Notes: generated by a model not told the origin, from the sequence alone. Positions 8,724 through 15,201 are shown, numbered from the stretch's first letter. The stretch is DNA of 32,365 bases from an uncultured Eubacteriales bacterium (GCA_934526185.1 CAKTAA010000020.1:1-32365); one strand, 5' to 3'. Made by a program: numbers and translations.

Positions 8724-9200
8724 ATGAATGTCCGATTTCACGACGAAGTTCCCGATGAGCTTATAAAATTTGTTGTTATTGCCGCCCGTTTTCAAAATAG
8801 ATGGGTATTCTGCAAGCACAAAAGCAGAGATACGCTTGAGTTTCCCGGCGGTCACCGGGAGATGGGGGAGGATATTCCGACTGCAGCAAAACGGGAGCTG
8901 TTCGAAGAAACAGGAGCTGTTCAATACGAGCTTTCCCCTGTCTGCATCTATTCCGTTATCGGAACAAACAGGATAAATCCAAACGGCAGCGAAACCTTCG
9001 GCATGCTGTACTACGCCGATATTGCGGAAATGAACGATCTGCCGAACTCGGAAATAGAATGCGTTCTCCTCTCGGAAAGTCTTCCAAAAAACTGGACCTA
9101 TCCTGAGATCCAGCCCGTGTTGTTAAATAAACTGATCGACTGCGGATACACGGCTGCGCGGCCGGAAGCGAACAATTCATTTTGCGACAAAAGATTCTAA
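8724..9200 (+). CDS. NUDIX hydrolase
   Basis: 158 residues. The NUDIX box is complete: Gly43, Glu49, Arg57-Glu58, Glu61-Glu62 and Gly64 fit GX5EX7REUXEEXGU exactly. AAGGTACAGGTGAAAAG precedes the ATG. The family hydrolyses nucleoside-diphosphate-linked compounds using Mg. The substrate (oxidised dNTP, ADP-ribose, other) cannot be told. There is no signal peptide, so it is cytoplasmic, although it sits between two genes for exported proteins. The gap to the next gene is only 16 bp with AAGGAG, so co-transcription with the DUF4430 gene is likely. Confidence 0.9.
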   Translation: MNVRFHDEVPDELIKFVVIAARFQNRWVFCKHKSRDTLEFPGGHREMGEDIPTAAKRELFEETGAVQYELSPVCIYSVIGTNRINPNGSETFGMLYYADIAEMNDLPNSEIECVLLSESLPKNWTYPEIQPVLLNKLIDCGYTAARPEANNSFCDKRF

Positions 9201-9216
9201 AGGGAAGGAGACGGAC

Positions 9217-9780
9217 ATGAAGCTCACAAGCCGTACAAAAAATCTGCTGTTTTCGGCAGCGGTCATTTGTGCTGTCATCCTTGCCGTCTGTTTTATTGCC
9301 CCGCGCATTGAAACGGTGGAGGAGCATTATCAGAAAGCGTCTGCCGGAACCAGTTCGACTGAGGAAAATCAAATCCGCGTCACGCTCTCCATTTCCTGCA
9401 CAGAGGTCTATGAAGCAGCATCTAAAGCAAGCGATCAGCTTTTAAAATCTCTGCCGGACGATGGAATTATACTTCCCGAAACCGTTTTCACCCTTCCCAC
9501 CGGAGCTACTGTTTTCGATCTGTTATCACAGGCGGCAGGCACATACAGGCTGCAGCTCGAATACGAAGGAGAGGCTTCAAGTGCCTTCGGCAGCGTTTAT
9601 GTCGAGGGGATCGAAAATTTATACGAGCTGGACGCGGGACCGCTTTCGGGTTGGGTGTATACCGTAAACAGGAAAACTGTCGATACCGGATGCAATCTGT
9701 ACCGGCTGCAGGACGGGGATACGGTAGCATGGAATTATACACTCACCGGCATACCGGCTGTAAGCGATCCGCAAGACTGA
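9217..9780 (+). CDS. DUF4430 (transcobalamin C-terminal-domain-like) membrane-anchored protein
   Basis: 187 residues. AAGGGAAGGAG upstream gives a strong start. An N-terminal hydrophobic segment at about 9-29 acts as a signal anchor. Residues about 85-182 match the DUF4430 pattern: GATVFDLL, then YVEGIENLYELD, the GWVYTVN signature, and LQDGDTVAWNYT at the end. This beta-fold is homologous to the C-domain of transcobalamin and is common in secreted clostridial proteins, often fused to an alpha-barrel. Here the alpha-barrel is a separate gene (7373-8629). The pair could assemble on the cell surface as a split ligand-binding protein (inference). An intrinsic terminator follows at 9979-10014. 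Confidence 0.85.
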   Translation: MKLTSRTKNLLFSAAVICAVILAVCFIAPRIETVEEHYQKASAGTSSTEENQIRVTLSISCTEVYEAASKASDQLLKSLPDDGIILPETVFTLPTGATVFDLLSQAAGTYRLQLEYEGEASSAFGSVYVEGIENLYELDAGPLSGWVYTVNRKTVDTGCNLYRLQDGDTVAWNYTLTGIPAVSDPQD

Positions 9781-9978
9781 CTTCTCCTGTTCTGCCGGTC
9801 CGCTTATGCTGCGTTCAATCCGGGATTTCCTTCTCGCTGCGGCAAATGAAGCGGGAAGCAGAAGGGCTTTGATTTATACGGCTATATATCTCATACTCTG
9901 CGTGTATCCCCACCGAATCGTTTCATGCCGTGATTCTTTGCCTGCACTTCTGTCTCAGCAAAATTTTAATCCAAAAAA

Positions 9979-10014
9979 TCCTGCCCCGCAAGTTTCGGAT
10001 GGCAGGCTTTTTTT
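9979..10014 (+). terminator. Intrinsic terminator of the DUF4430 gene
   Basis: CCTGCC (9980-9985) pairs with GGCAGG (10001-10006), with an inner CCG/CGG pairing in the loop. A run of seven T at 10008-10014 follows. Confidence 0.75.
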
Positions 10015-10068
10015 ATATATCTTCAGTTTCTGTGCCTTTGTTCACCGATAAGACATTGCCTATATGAG

Positions 10069-10110
10069 AGCAGGCCCGTCTCTGCCGATATCGACAGAGA
10101 CGGACCTGCT
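10069..10110. terminator. Long bidirectional hairpin between convergent genes
   Basis: AGCAGG-c-CCGTCTCTG (10069-10084) pairs with CAGAGACGG-a-CCTGCT (10095-10110). This is 15 pairs with one mismatch and a 10-nt loop. TTTTC follows on the plus side. On the minus strand it lies 48 nt after the folT stop. Confidence 0.7.
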
Positions 10111-10157
10111 TTTCAAAAATATCAGGAAGCAAAGTCAACCGGCTGCGTAAGAAAACT

Positions 10158-10844
10158 TCAGCGCGGGAGCTTATACCACAGATACCAGAGCAGCGCGGCC
10201 GCTCCGATAACGCCTGAAATCACACTGATAACAATGTCTCTCTTTGTCATGGTGAATTCAACCGCCGGATTTATCAGGTGCATTTTTTTTAGTGCAGGCA
10301 GCATTTTTTTCAAAAAATACGTCAGCACCATGACCTCAAGAGGGAGCAGTACCAAATTTTTAAGTCCTGAGGACCACAGGTAGACGATATAAGCTTTCCC
10401 GCCGAAATAAGCGCGCCAGACAGAGCCGAGCAAAACATTAATCAGCAGATTAACCAGAAGCTTTGAAAGGAATACCCGCCAAAGCGTCACCTGCGAGCGG
10501 TATAAAAATATGGCATAAATCATCGCACCGCCGATTGCGGAAAGGATATACCCCGGAAAATATCCGTAAATTGAACCGCCTCCGACCAGATAACTGATCA
10601 AATCGACAATAAAGCCGGAGGGAATGGCAATCAGCGGACCGGTTACCATTGAGCAAAGCGCCACAGCGAAAAAGGAAAAACGAATTTGCAGCAAGCTGCC
10701 GCCGACCGGGATAAAAAAGGCATCGAGTACGCCGCAGACAGCGCTGAGCAGCGCTGCAACGACAAGCGTCTTTGTCGATGAAAATTCCCGGGCTGCCGCT
10801 CTCCAATATGCGGCGCAAAATGGGGTACGGTAAAGGGTGTCCAT
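10158..10844 (-). CDS. folT: Folate-type ECF transporter S component
   Basis: 228 residues. ATG at 10844 follows GGGAGG. Longer in-frame starts upstream run into the riboswitch leader and are rejected. The protein is hydrophobic with about six membrane helices. The pattern (LVVAALLSAVCGVLDAF, IRFSFFAVALCSMVTGPL, YGYFPGYILSAIGGAMIYAI, LLVNLLINVLLGS, GLKNLVLLPLEV) matches the clostridial FolT group of energy-coupling-factor substrate-binding subunits. These capture folates and dock on a shared EcfA-EcfA'-EcfT module encoded elsewhere. A tetrahydrofolate riboswitch lies in its own leader (10963-11074), which strongly supports folate as substrate. It is likely repressed when reduced folates are plentiful. 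Confidence 0.92.
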   Translation of the reverse strand: MDTLYRTPFCAAYWRAAAREFSSTKTLVVAALLSAVCGVLDAFFIPVGGSLLQIRFSFFAVALCSMVTGPLIAIPSGFIVDLISYLVGGGSIYGYFPGYILSAIGGAMIYAIFLYRSQVTLWRVFLSKLLVNLLINVLLGSVWRAYFGGKAYIVYLWSSGLKNLVLLPLEVMVLTYFLKKMLPALKKMHLINPAVEFTMTKRDIVISVISGVIGAAALLWYLWYKLPR

Positions 10845-10885
10845 AAAAAATCCTCCCAGAAAAAATATTTTGCAGTGACAGTCAC

Positions 10886-10911
10886 CGGAAAAACTCAAAA
10901 GAGTCTTACCG
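10886..10911 (-). terminator. Hairpin with U run between the THF aptamer and folT (expression-platform candidate)
   Basis: Read on the minus strand, CGG-t-AAGACTC (10911-10901) pairs with GAGTTTT-t-CCG (10896-10886) around loop TTTT, with one T-T mismatch and a G-U pair. The U-rich part of the descending arm resembles a weak intrinsic terminator. It sits about 50 nt after the aptamer and about 40 nt before the folT ATG. Whether it terminates, or hides the ribosome site indirectly, is not certain. Confidence 0.4.
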
Positions 10912-10962
10912 TGCTTGTTACAGCAAAATATCCTAATCCGAGAGGAAAAGTCTTTCGTTGTA

Positions 10963-11074
10963 ACAGCGGGATGCGATTTTTGCACCGCAGAGCGGAGAGG
11001 CAAAGCCTTCGCTTTTTCGTCCGCGGGACAACTCCCCGTTCCCGCGGCACTTTACGCGCAAAAATCTACTCTGT
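10963..11074 (-). ncRNA. Tetrahydrofolate (THF) riboswitch
   Basis: Read on the minus strand, the conserved blocks of the class I THF riboswitch occur in order: ACAGAGTAGA at 11074-11065; GCGTAAAGTGCC next; GGGA..GGGGAGTTG..CCC forming the hairpin; GACGAA and GCGA; a variable stem; GCGGTG; and finally GCATCCCGCTGT ending at 10963. ACAG at the 5' end pairs with CTGT at the 3' end (P1). THF riboswitches in Clostridia control folate transporters and folate biosynthesis genes. Here the next gene is folT, 119 nt downstream. Confidence 0.92.
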
Positions 11075-11217
11075 CAACTGTAATACAAATAAAAAATAAA
11101 CCGGCTGCTGATCCAATGAATCCAGACAGAACCCAGAGACACCTGCCCGGCGACAACGAACAGCAGGTAAACCCAAAACAGCGCCAACGCAAGGCCACGG
11201 CAGCAAATTCTTCTCAA
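11074..11217 (-). CDS. Possible 47-residue hydrophobic leader-encoded peptide
   Basis: On the minus strand, TTG at 11217 opens a 47-codon frame ending in TGA at 11076-11074. AGGGGAAG lies 6 nt upstream as a fair ribosome site, and an in-frame TAG lies just before that. The product has a basic start (MRRICCRG) then a membrane segment (LALALFWVYLLFVVAG) and an aromatic tail (RFIFYLYYS). The N-terminal part resembles the first helix of VanZ-like proteins, so it could be a real small membrane protein, a VanZ remnant, or a leader ORF. Its stop codon shares its last base with the first base of the THF aptamer, so ribosomes on it could affect riboswitch folding (inference). Nothing but reading supports expression. 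Confidence 0.4.
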   Translation of the reverse strand: MRRICCRGLALALFWVYLLFVVAGQVSLGSVWIHWISSRFIFYLYYS

Positions 11218-11262
11218 TTTTTGCTTCCCCTACGCTTTTTTCACAGTATTATCACTTTCAAA

Positions 11263-11328
11263 ACAGCGGGATGCATCCAAAAAAGGAATTCTGCCGCAGA
11301 AGCATTTTCAGTTCACGCTATCTTCGTA
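11263..11328 (-). other. Partial second THF-riboswitch-like 3' half
   Basis: On the minus strand the order ACGAAGATAGCG, then CTTCTGCGG, then GCATCCCGCTGTT matches the 3' half of the true aptamer 300 bp downstream. It includes a 13-nt identity, AACAGCGGGATGC on the plus strand at 11262-11274 and again at 10962-10974. The 5' half (AGAGTAG, GGGGAGTTG) is absent. The expected place is occupied by the promoter. Likely a decayed duplication or a partial aptamer. Confidence 0.4.
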
Positions 11329-11336
11329 TGTGATTT

Positions 11337-11365
11337 ATTATAGCATAAAATAACATAAATTGCAA
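11337..11365 (-). promoter_or_regulatory. Promoter of the folT transcript
   Basis: On the minus strand: TTGCAA (11365-11360), 17 nt, TATAAT (11342-11337), with an extended TG one base before the -10. The predicted start is near 11330. The leader is then almost 490 nt and includes the small ORF and the THF riboswitch. Confidence 0.75.
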
Positions 11366-11432
11366 GACTTATAACCATAATAAAAGAAATACGGTATCAA
11401 TTCCGGCTGAATCACATTTTAAGGCTGAAAGC

Positions 11433-11457
11433 AAAAAAACGGTATTGCAACCGTTTT
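11433..11457 (-). terminator. Intrinsic terminator downstream of the acyl carrier protein gene
   Basis: On the minus strand AAAACGGT (11457-11450) pairs with ACCGTTTT (11443-11436), and the T run extends to 11433. This is an 8-bp stem, 6-nt loop and seven T. It separates the acp transcript from the folT promoter. The 176 bp between it and the acp stop show nothing else. Confidence 0.75.
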
Positions 11458-11633
11458 CTTTTCAGAGATAAATTCATATAGGTAAAAACTTGATGCGAAA
11501 ATGGAAAATCCATCTAACCGGCTGCCCGGTCATCTGTCCGCAAGCTGAAGATTTCAAATGCTCAAGATATGACAGAAGCATCCCGGCGTTATACCTCCGA
11601 AGGAAACGCGGCTTTTTCCGGGAATACCAAAGT

Positions 11634-11897
11634 TTACTCTTTTTCCTGTTCTTTTCCTCTGGTCACATAATCGATAATATCGCCAAGAAGGTCAAATTTG
11701 CTCATCAGCAGCATTTCATCCTCAAACTGAAAGGACAGTTCCGTTTCAATCATAACCACAAGCCGAATGAATAAAATCGAATCAATATTTAAATCCCGCA
11801 GGGAATCCGACGCTTTCACCTCACCTTTCTCCAAGGACAAAATATCTGCCGTCATTGCACAAATGCGTTCGCTGATTCCTTCGCCGTTCATATTCAT
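11634..11897 (-). CDS. Acyl carrier protein (solitary)
   Basis: 87 residues. GAAAGGAAG precedes the ATG at 11897 (a second ATG, two codons on, is possible). A four-helix carrier protein with the phosphopantetheine site LNIDSILFIRL, the modified serine being Ser40. The following helix (VVMIETELSFQFEDEMLL) matches ACP helix III. Unlike housekeeping AcpP it has no fab genes around it and uses IDSI instead of DSLD. It may therefore serve a specialised pathway (lipid, polyketide or surface acylation) encoded elsewhere. It has its own promoter and terminator, so it is a one-gene transcript. Confidence 0.88.
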   Translation of the reverse strand: MNMNGEGISERICAMTADILSLEKGEVKASDSLRDLNIDSILFIRLVVMIETELSFQFEDEMLLMSKFDLLGDIIDYVTRGKEQEKE

Positions 11898-12031
11898 TTT
11901 CTTCCTTTCTCACCGGCCGGAGGCTTGTGCCGGCCGCGCTCACGATATCATTGCAGCCTGAAAAATTTATTTCAGCCGTTACTCCATAATCCGCGCTTTT
12001 CTATCCAAAGTCTGCAAATTACTGCAGATAT

Positions 12032-12060
12032 ATTATAATTGAATAACGCTTTCAGCAAAA
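12032..12060 (-). promoter_or_regulatory. Candidate promoter of the acp gene
   Basis: On the minus strand TATAAT lies at 12037-12032 with TTTTGC 17 nt upstream (12060-12055). The -10 is consensus and the -35 is weak. This predicts a leader of roughly 130 nt. Confidence 0.45.
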
Positions 12061-12080
12061 CAGGCGCAGGCACCTGTTTT
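12057..12080. promoter_or_regulatory. Perfect palindrome overlapping the acp -35 region
   Basis: AAAACAGG (12057-12064) and CCTGTTTT (12073-12080) are exact inverse repeats separated by 8 bp. The overlap with the acp -35 makes an operator possible. It could equally be a hairpin. Confidence 0.3.
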
Positions 12081-12298
12081 ACAGTTTTATTGCGCTCCCA
12101 TCCTCATTTAATATTCTTCAGGGCCGATATGCGGCAGCCTGCCATATCTTTCGGCGGACATTGAGCAAGTGAAACAGTTCTTCGACTGAATGCGGTGCAT
12201 TTTTCCCGCGTAATTCCGCATAAAATAACGTATTATCTCCCCTAAGCCCCTTATTAAAAAATGTTACAAATTCGTTATATAAATACACTCCGCATCAC

Positions 12299-12327
12299 TT
12301 GACAATTTTCGCGCAACGTGGTATGAT
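12299..12327 (+). promoter_or_regulatory. Strong sigma-A promoter of the structured RNA / spe leader
   Basis: Consensus TTGACA (12299-12304), exactly 17 nt, then TATGAT (12322-12327). This is the best promoter in the window. The predicted start is A12334 or a neighbour. Confidence 0.85.
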
Positions 12328-12333
12328 AAAGAC

Positions 12334-12654
12334 AATCATTTTGGAGAAACTGTGATTTCCACAATCGACAGAGTCTTTCCAAAGCAAATGTTTTGACCAC
12401 TTCCGTCATGGGAAGTCGAGGCCATACGGACAGCCGGGTCAAATGCCGATTGCCGGATTTTCCGGCTGGCAACTGAAGTTGCCTTATTGATTGAATCGAA
12501 CGCGGTTCATTATTTTATAAGTTGGTTACTTCATAACCCGCGCGTGTCAAGGCACGCATCAACTTGTGAAACGGTCAATAAGAGTGGTAAAGTAGTATTT
12601 GCTATATAGACTCGAACAGCCCGCAGGGTGAAATTGGGAAATGACAGTCTTTTT
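12334..12654 (+). ncRNA. Large structured RNA (about 320 nt), family not identified
   Basis: No coding frame fits, but complementary segments nest throughout. TCATTT (12336-12341) pairs with AAATGA (12639-12644) as a terminal stem, with AAAGAC/GTCTTT outside it. TTTGGA (12340-12345) pairs with TCCAAA (12378-12383). TTTGACC (12392-12398) pairs with GGTCAAA (12437-12443), enclosing ACTTCC/GGAAGT (12399-12416). There are hairpins GCCGGA/TCCGGC (12452-12466) and GGCAAC-TGAA-GTTGCC (12468-12483). TTATTGA (12484-12490) pairs with TCAATAA (12575-12581), enclosing AAGTTG/CAACTT (12519-12565) and GCGTG/CACGC (12542-12557). TTTTT follows the terminal stem. I could not match tmRNA, RNase P, 6S or SRP RNA. 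Size and presence in Clostridia make raiA-type RNA worth testing. It is either a stand-alone ncRNA or the leader of speD. Confidence 0.75.
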
Positions 12655-12723
12655 GTGCGTCGCGCTTTCGGTGACGGCATGGTGTGTCTCCGGTCTGTCA
12701 GGAAATTTCCTTTCAAATCATCC

Positions 12724-12768
12724 AACGCAAGTGATGTGTACCTCAGGTACTTTCATTTGCGTTTTTTT
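12724..12768 (+). terminator. Strong intrinsic terminator between the structured RNA and speD
   Basis: AACGCAAGTGA (12724-12734) pairs with TCATTTGCGTT (12753-12763), 11 pairs with one G-U. Nested inside is GTACC-tca-GGTAC (12738-12750). Seven T at 12762-12768 complete a classic terminator. It lies 144 nt before speD, with no obvious second promoter between, so it may act as an attenuator for the operon. Confidence 0.85.
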
Positions 12769-12912
12769 GCGGTCAGAGCCTCATAGAAAAAATCTCGCGG
12801 AAACGCTTTCTAAAACACCGGATATGTTCCCGAAATAAAAGATTCTGAAAAAGAGAACAAAGCACCGACGAATTTTCCCGAACTGCCGGGGATACAGAAA
12901 AGGGACTGAGAT

Positions 12913-13677
12913 ATGGAAAACAAATTGGCACTCTACGGCTTCAACAACCTGACAAAATCACTCAGCTTCAATATATATGACGTATGCTATGCAAAAACGC
13001 CGCGAGAACAGAAAAAATATATTGAATATATTGACGAGCAGTACAATTCAGACAGACTGACCAACATCATGACGGATCTGACCGCCATGGTCGGCGCCAA
13101 TGTTCTGAGCATTTCGAAACAGGATTATGATCCGCAGGGCGCGTCGGTGACCTTTCTGATTGCGGAAAATTCCATGGTTCCTATAAACGACGAGGCCATT
13201 GTGGCGCATCTGGACAAAAGCCATGTCACCGTCCATACCTATCCGGAATACCATCCGGACACCTGCCTCGCAACCTTCCGCGTCGATATAGATATTGCAA
13301 CCTGCGGCGAAATCACCCCGCTCTCCACGCTCGACTATCTGATCGGCAGCTTTGACTCCGACATCATCACCATGGATTACCGTGTCAGGGGCTTTACGCG
13401 CAGTGTGACCGGCGAAAAGCTGTTTATCGATCACAATATCACTTCCATACAGGAATACATCGACAAGGAGACGCTTCGGCGTTACGACGCGGTGGATGTC
13501 AACGTATACCAAGCCAATCTGTTCCATACAAAAATGCTGATAAAGGAAATCGATCTGCAAAACTATCTTTTTAACACGGATGTCTTTGAAATTGCGCCGC
13601 AGACACGTCTGGAAATCACCAACAGCCTGAGACGCGAAATGATAGAAATTTTCAGTGGAAGGAATATATACGGATGA
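12913..13677 (+). CDS. speD: S-adenosylmethionine decarboxylase proenzyme (E. coli type)
   Basis: 254 residues, close in length and sequence to the E. coli class (about 264). AAAGGGA precedes the ATG. The self-cleavage site is HLDKSHVTVHTYPE with Lys102-Ser103. Ser103 becomes the pyruvoyl cofactor of the alpha chain. Later motifs DIATCGEITPLSTLDYLI and DYRVRGFTR are typical. The enzyme makes decarboxylated AdoMet, the aminopropyl donor used by SpeE two genes downstream. The last four bases overlap the speA start (ATGA), so the two are translationally coupled. It lies behind a long leader with a terminator, the likely point of control. Confidence 0.95.
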   Translation: MENKLALYGFNNLTKSLSFNIYDVCYAKTPREQKKYIEYIDEQYNSDRLTNIMTDLTAMVGANVLSISKQDYDPQGASVTFLIAENSMVPINDEAIVAHLDKSHVTVHTYPEYHPDTCLATFRVDIDIATCGEITPLSTLDYLIGSFDSDIITMDYRVRGFTRSVTGEKLFIDHNITSIQEYIDKETLRRYDAVDVNVYQANLFHTKMLIKEIDLQNYLFNTDVFEIAPQTRLEITNSLRREMIEIFSGRNIYG

Positions 13678-15194
13678 TAAAGGAACCTCCTGATACAGAA
13701 GCAGAAGCGCAGGAAGCCGGCGGCGCGCCCGCAAGTGATGAAAGCCAGGAGCAGGCGCCGATATACGAGGCGCTGATATCATATAAAAAAAAGCGCGTCG
13801 TCCCTTTCGACGTGCCGGGTCACAAACAGGGAAAGGGCAATCCCGAGCTTGTCGATTTTTTAGGAGAAAAGTGCGTTTCCATCGACGTCAATTCCATGAA
13901 ACCGCTCGACAATCTGTGTCACCCCACCTCCGTCATCATGGAGGCGGAGCAGCTCGCAGCCGATGCCTTCGGCGCCGCACACTGTTTTTTCATGGTAAAC
14001 GGAACCACCTCTGCCGTACAGGCTATGGTATTGACCGCTCTAAAGCGCGGCGATGAAATTATCCTCCCGAGAAACGTACACAGGAGCGTCATTAACGCTT
14101 TGGTGCTGTGCGGCGCAGTCCCGGTATACGTCAATCCCGAAACCGACAGACGTTTGGGCATCGCGCTCGGAATGTCTGTCGGTCAGGTGGAGCGTGCCAT
14201 CCGGGAGCACCCGTCCGCCAAGGCAATTTTCGTCAACAATCCGACGTATTACGGCATCTGCTCGGCGCTGGAGGAAATTACTGCGCTGGCGCACCGCCAC
14301 GGCATGCTGCTGCTGGCGGACGAAGCGCACGGAACACATTTTTATTTTGGGCAGAATATGCCGAAAGCCGCCATGCACGCGGGGGCGGACATGGCCTCTG
14401 TCAGCATGCATAAATCCGGCGGCAGTCTGACGCAAAGCTCACTTCTGCTGCTCGGCCCTTCTGTCAATGCCGGTTACACGGGGCAAATCATCAATTTGAC
14501 ACAGACGACGAGCGCCTCGTATCTTCTGCTGTCCGGTTTGGATATCTCACGCCGCCGTCTGGCGCTGCACGGATCCGATATATTTCGTCAGGTACAGGCA
14601 CTGGCCAGATACACGAGAGATGAAATCAACAGAATCGGCGAATATGATGCGTTCGGCCGTGAGCTTATCAACGGCGACAGTATTTATGATTTTGACGAAA
14701 CGAAGCTCTCGGTCCATACACTGGAATTGGGTTTGGCGGGAATCGAGGTATACGACCTTCTGCGGGACGAATATGACATTCAGATCGAATTCGGAGACCT
14801 GGGAAACATTCTCGCCTATCTGTCCATCGGCGACCGCGTCAGAGACGCGGAGCGTCTGATCGGCGCGCTTTCGGAAATCAAGAGAAGATTCCGCCGAATA
14901 AAGACCGGACTCCTGACGCAGGAATACATCGATCCTCAGGTGGTAGCAACGCCGCAGGAAGCGTTTTACGCCGAGAAAAAGTCTCTGCCTCTTGAGGAAA
15001 CCGCAGGCTGCGTATGCAGCGAATTTGTGATGTGCTATCCGCCGGGTATTCCGATTCTCGCGCCGGGAGAAAGAATTACGCCGGATATTATACAGTATAT
15101 AAAATACGCGAAGGAAAAGGGTTGCTCCATGACCGGGCCGGAGGATCTGAACATCGAACGCCTGAATGTCATGAGCCGGCGACAGAAAGGATAA
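13674..15194 (+). CDS. speA: Biosynthetic arginine decarboxylase (aspartate-aminotransferase fold, Gram-positive SpeA type)
   Basis: 506 residues. After an acidic, probably disordered N-terminal extension of about 28 residues, the Orn/Lys/Arg decarboxylase major domain begins (VPFDVPGHKQG). PLP-site motifs: DEAHG at 216-220 and the Schiff-base lysine Lys247 in SMHKSGGSLTQSS. The C-domain ends with PGIPILAPGE, a family hallmark. The length matches Bacillus SpeA (about 490) rather than the large inducible decarboxylases. Sequence alone cannot separate Arg from Lys or Orn specificity. The agmatinase gene in the same operon argues for arginine to agmatine. It overlaps speD by 4 bp and ends 7 bp before speE. 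Confidence 0.9.
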   Translation: MIKEPPDTEAEAQEAGGAPASDESQEQAPIYEALISYKKKRVVPFDVPGHKQGKGNPELVDFLGEKCVSIDVNSMKPLDNLCHPTSVIMEAEQLAADAFGAAHCFFMVNGTTSAVQAMVLTALKRGDEIILPRNVHRSVINALVLCGAVPVYVNPETDRRLGIALGMSVGQVERAIREHPSAKAIFVNNPTYYGICSALEEITALAHRHGMLLLADEAHGTHFYFGQNMPKAAMHAGADMASVSMHKSGGSLTQSSLLLLGPSVNAGYTGQIINLTQTTSASYLLLSGLDISRRRLALHGSDIFRQVQALARYTRDEINRIGEYDAFGRELINGDSIYDFDETKLSVHTLELGLAGIEVYDLLRDEYDIQIEFGDLGNILAYLSIGDRVRDAERLIGALSEIKRRFRRIKTGLLTQEYIDPQVVATPQEAFYAEKKSLPLEETAGCVCSEFVMCYPPGIPILAPGERITPDIIQYIKYAKEKGCSMTGPEDLNIERLNVMSRRQKG

Positions 15195-15201
15195 GCAGCG
15201 A

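Larger units (their letters stand above)
9781..10157. other. Convergent intergenic region
   Basis: 377 bp between convergent genes. It contains two terminator hairpins (9979-10014 and 10069-10110). Between 9806 and about 9950 an open frame without a ribosome site reads a short hydrophobic stretch, but it runs through the terminator and is not called as a gene. Confidence 0.6.
11898..12298. other. Intergenic region between acp and the structured-RNA promoter
   Basis: About 400 bp without a gene. The part nearest acp is its leader and promoter (12032-12060) with an overlapping palindrome (12057-12080). From 12081 to 12298 I see only AT-rich sequence with no gene-like frame, leading into the divergent plus-strand promoter at 12299. 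Confidence 0.5.

Noticed and set aside
9806..10051. Open frame with a short hydrophobic stretch downstream of the DUF4430 gene
   Set aside because: No ribosome site, and it runs through a strong intrinsic terminator.
10845..11003. N-terminally extended folT starting at 11003
   Set aside because: The extension lies in the riboswitch leader and has no ribosome site. ATG 10844 has GGGAGG.
11490..11774. Plus-strand 94-codon frame overlapping acp
   Set aside because: It overlaps a clear acyl carrier protein on the other strand and has no family features.
12334..12654. Structured RNA as tmRNA, RNase P RNA, 6S or SRP RNA
   Set aside because: No tmRNA tag or tRNA-like ends, no RNase P conserved cores, no rod-like 6S fold and no SRP tetraloop motif seen.
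12275..12838. Short open frames on both strands within the structured RNA region
   Set aside because: They have no ribosome sites and cut across the nested stems. The region behaves as RNA, not as coding sequence.
13674..15194. speA product as lysine or ornithine decarboxylase
   Set aside because: Sequence alone allows it, but an agmatinase in the same operon makes arginine the coherent substrate.
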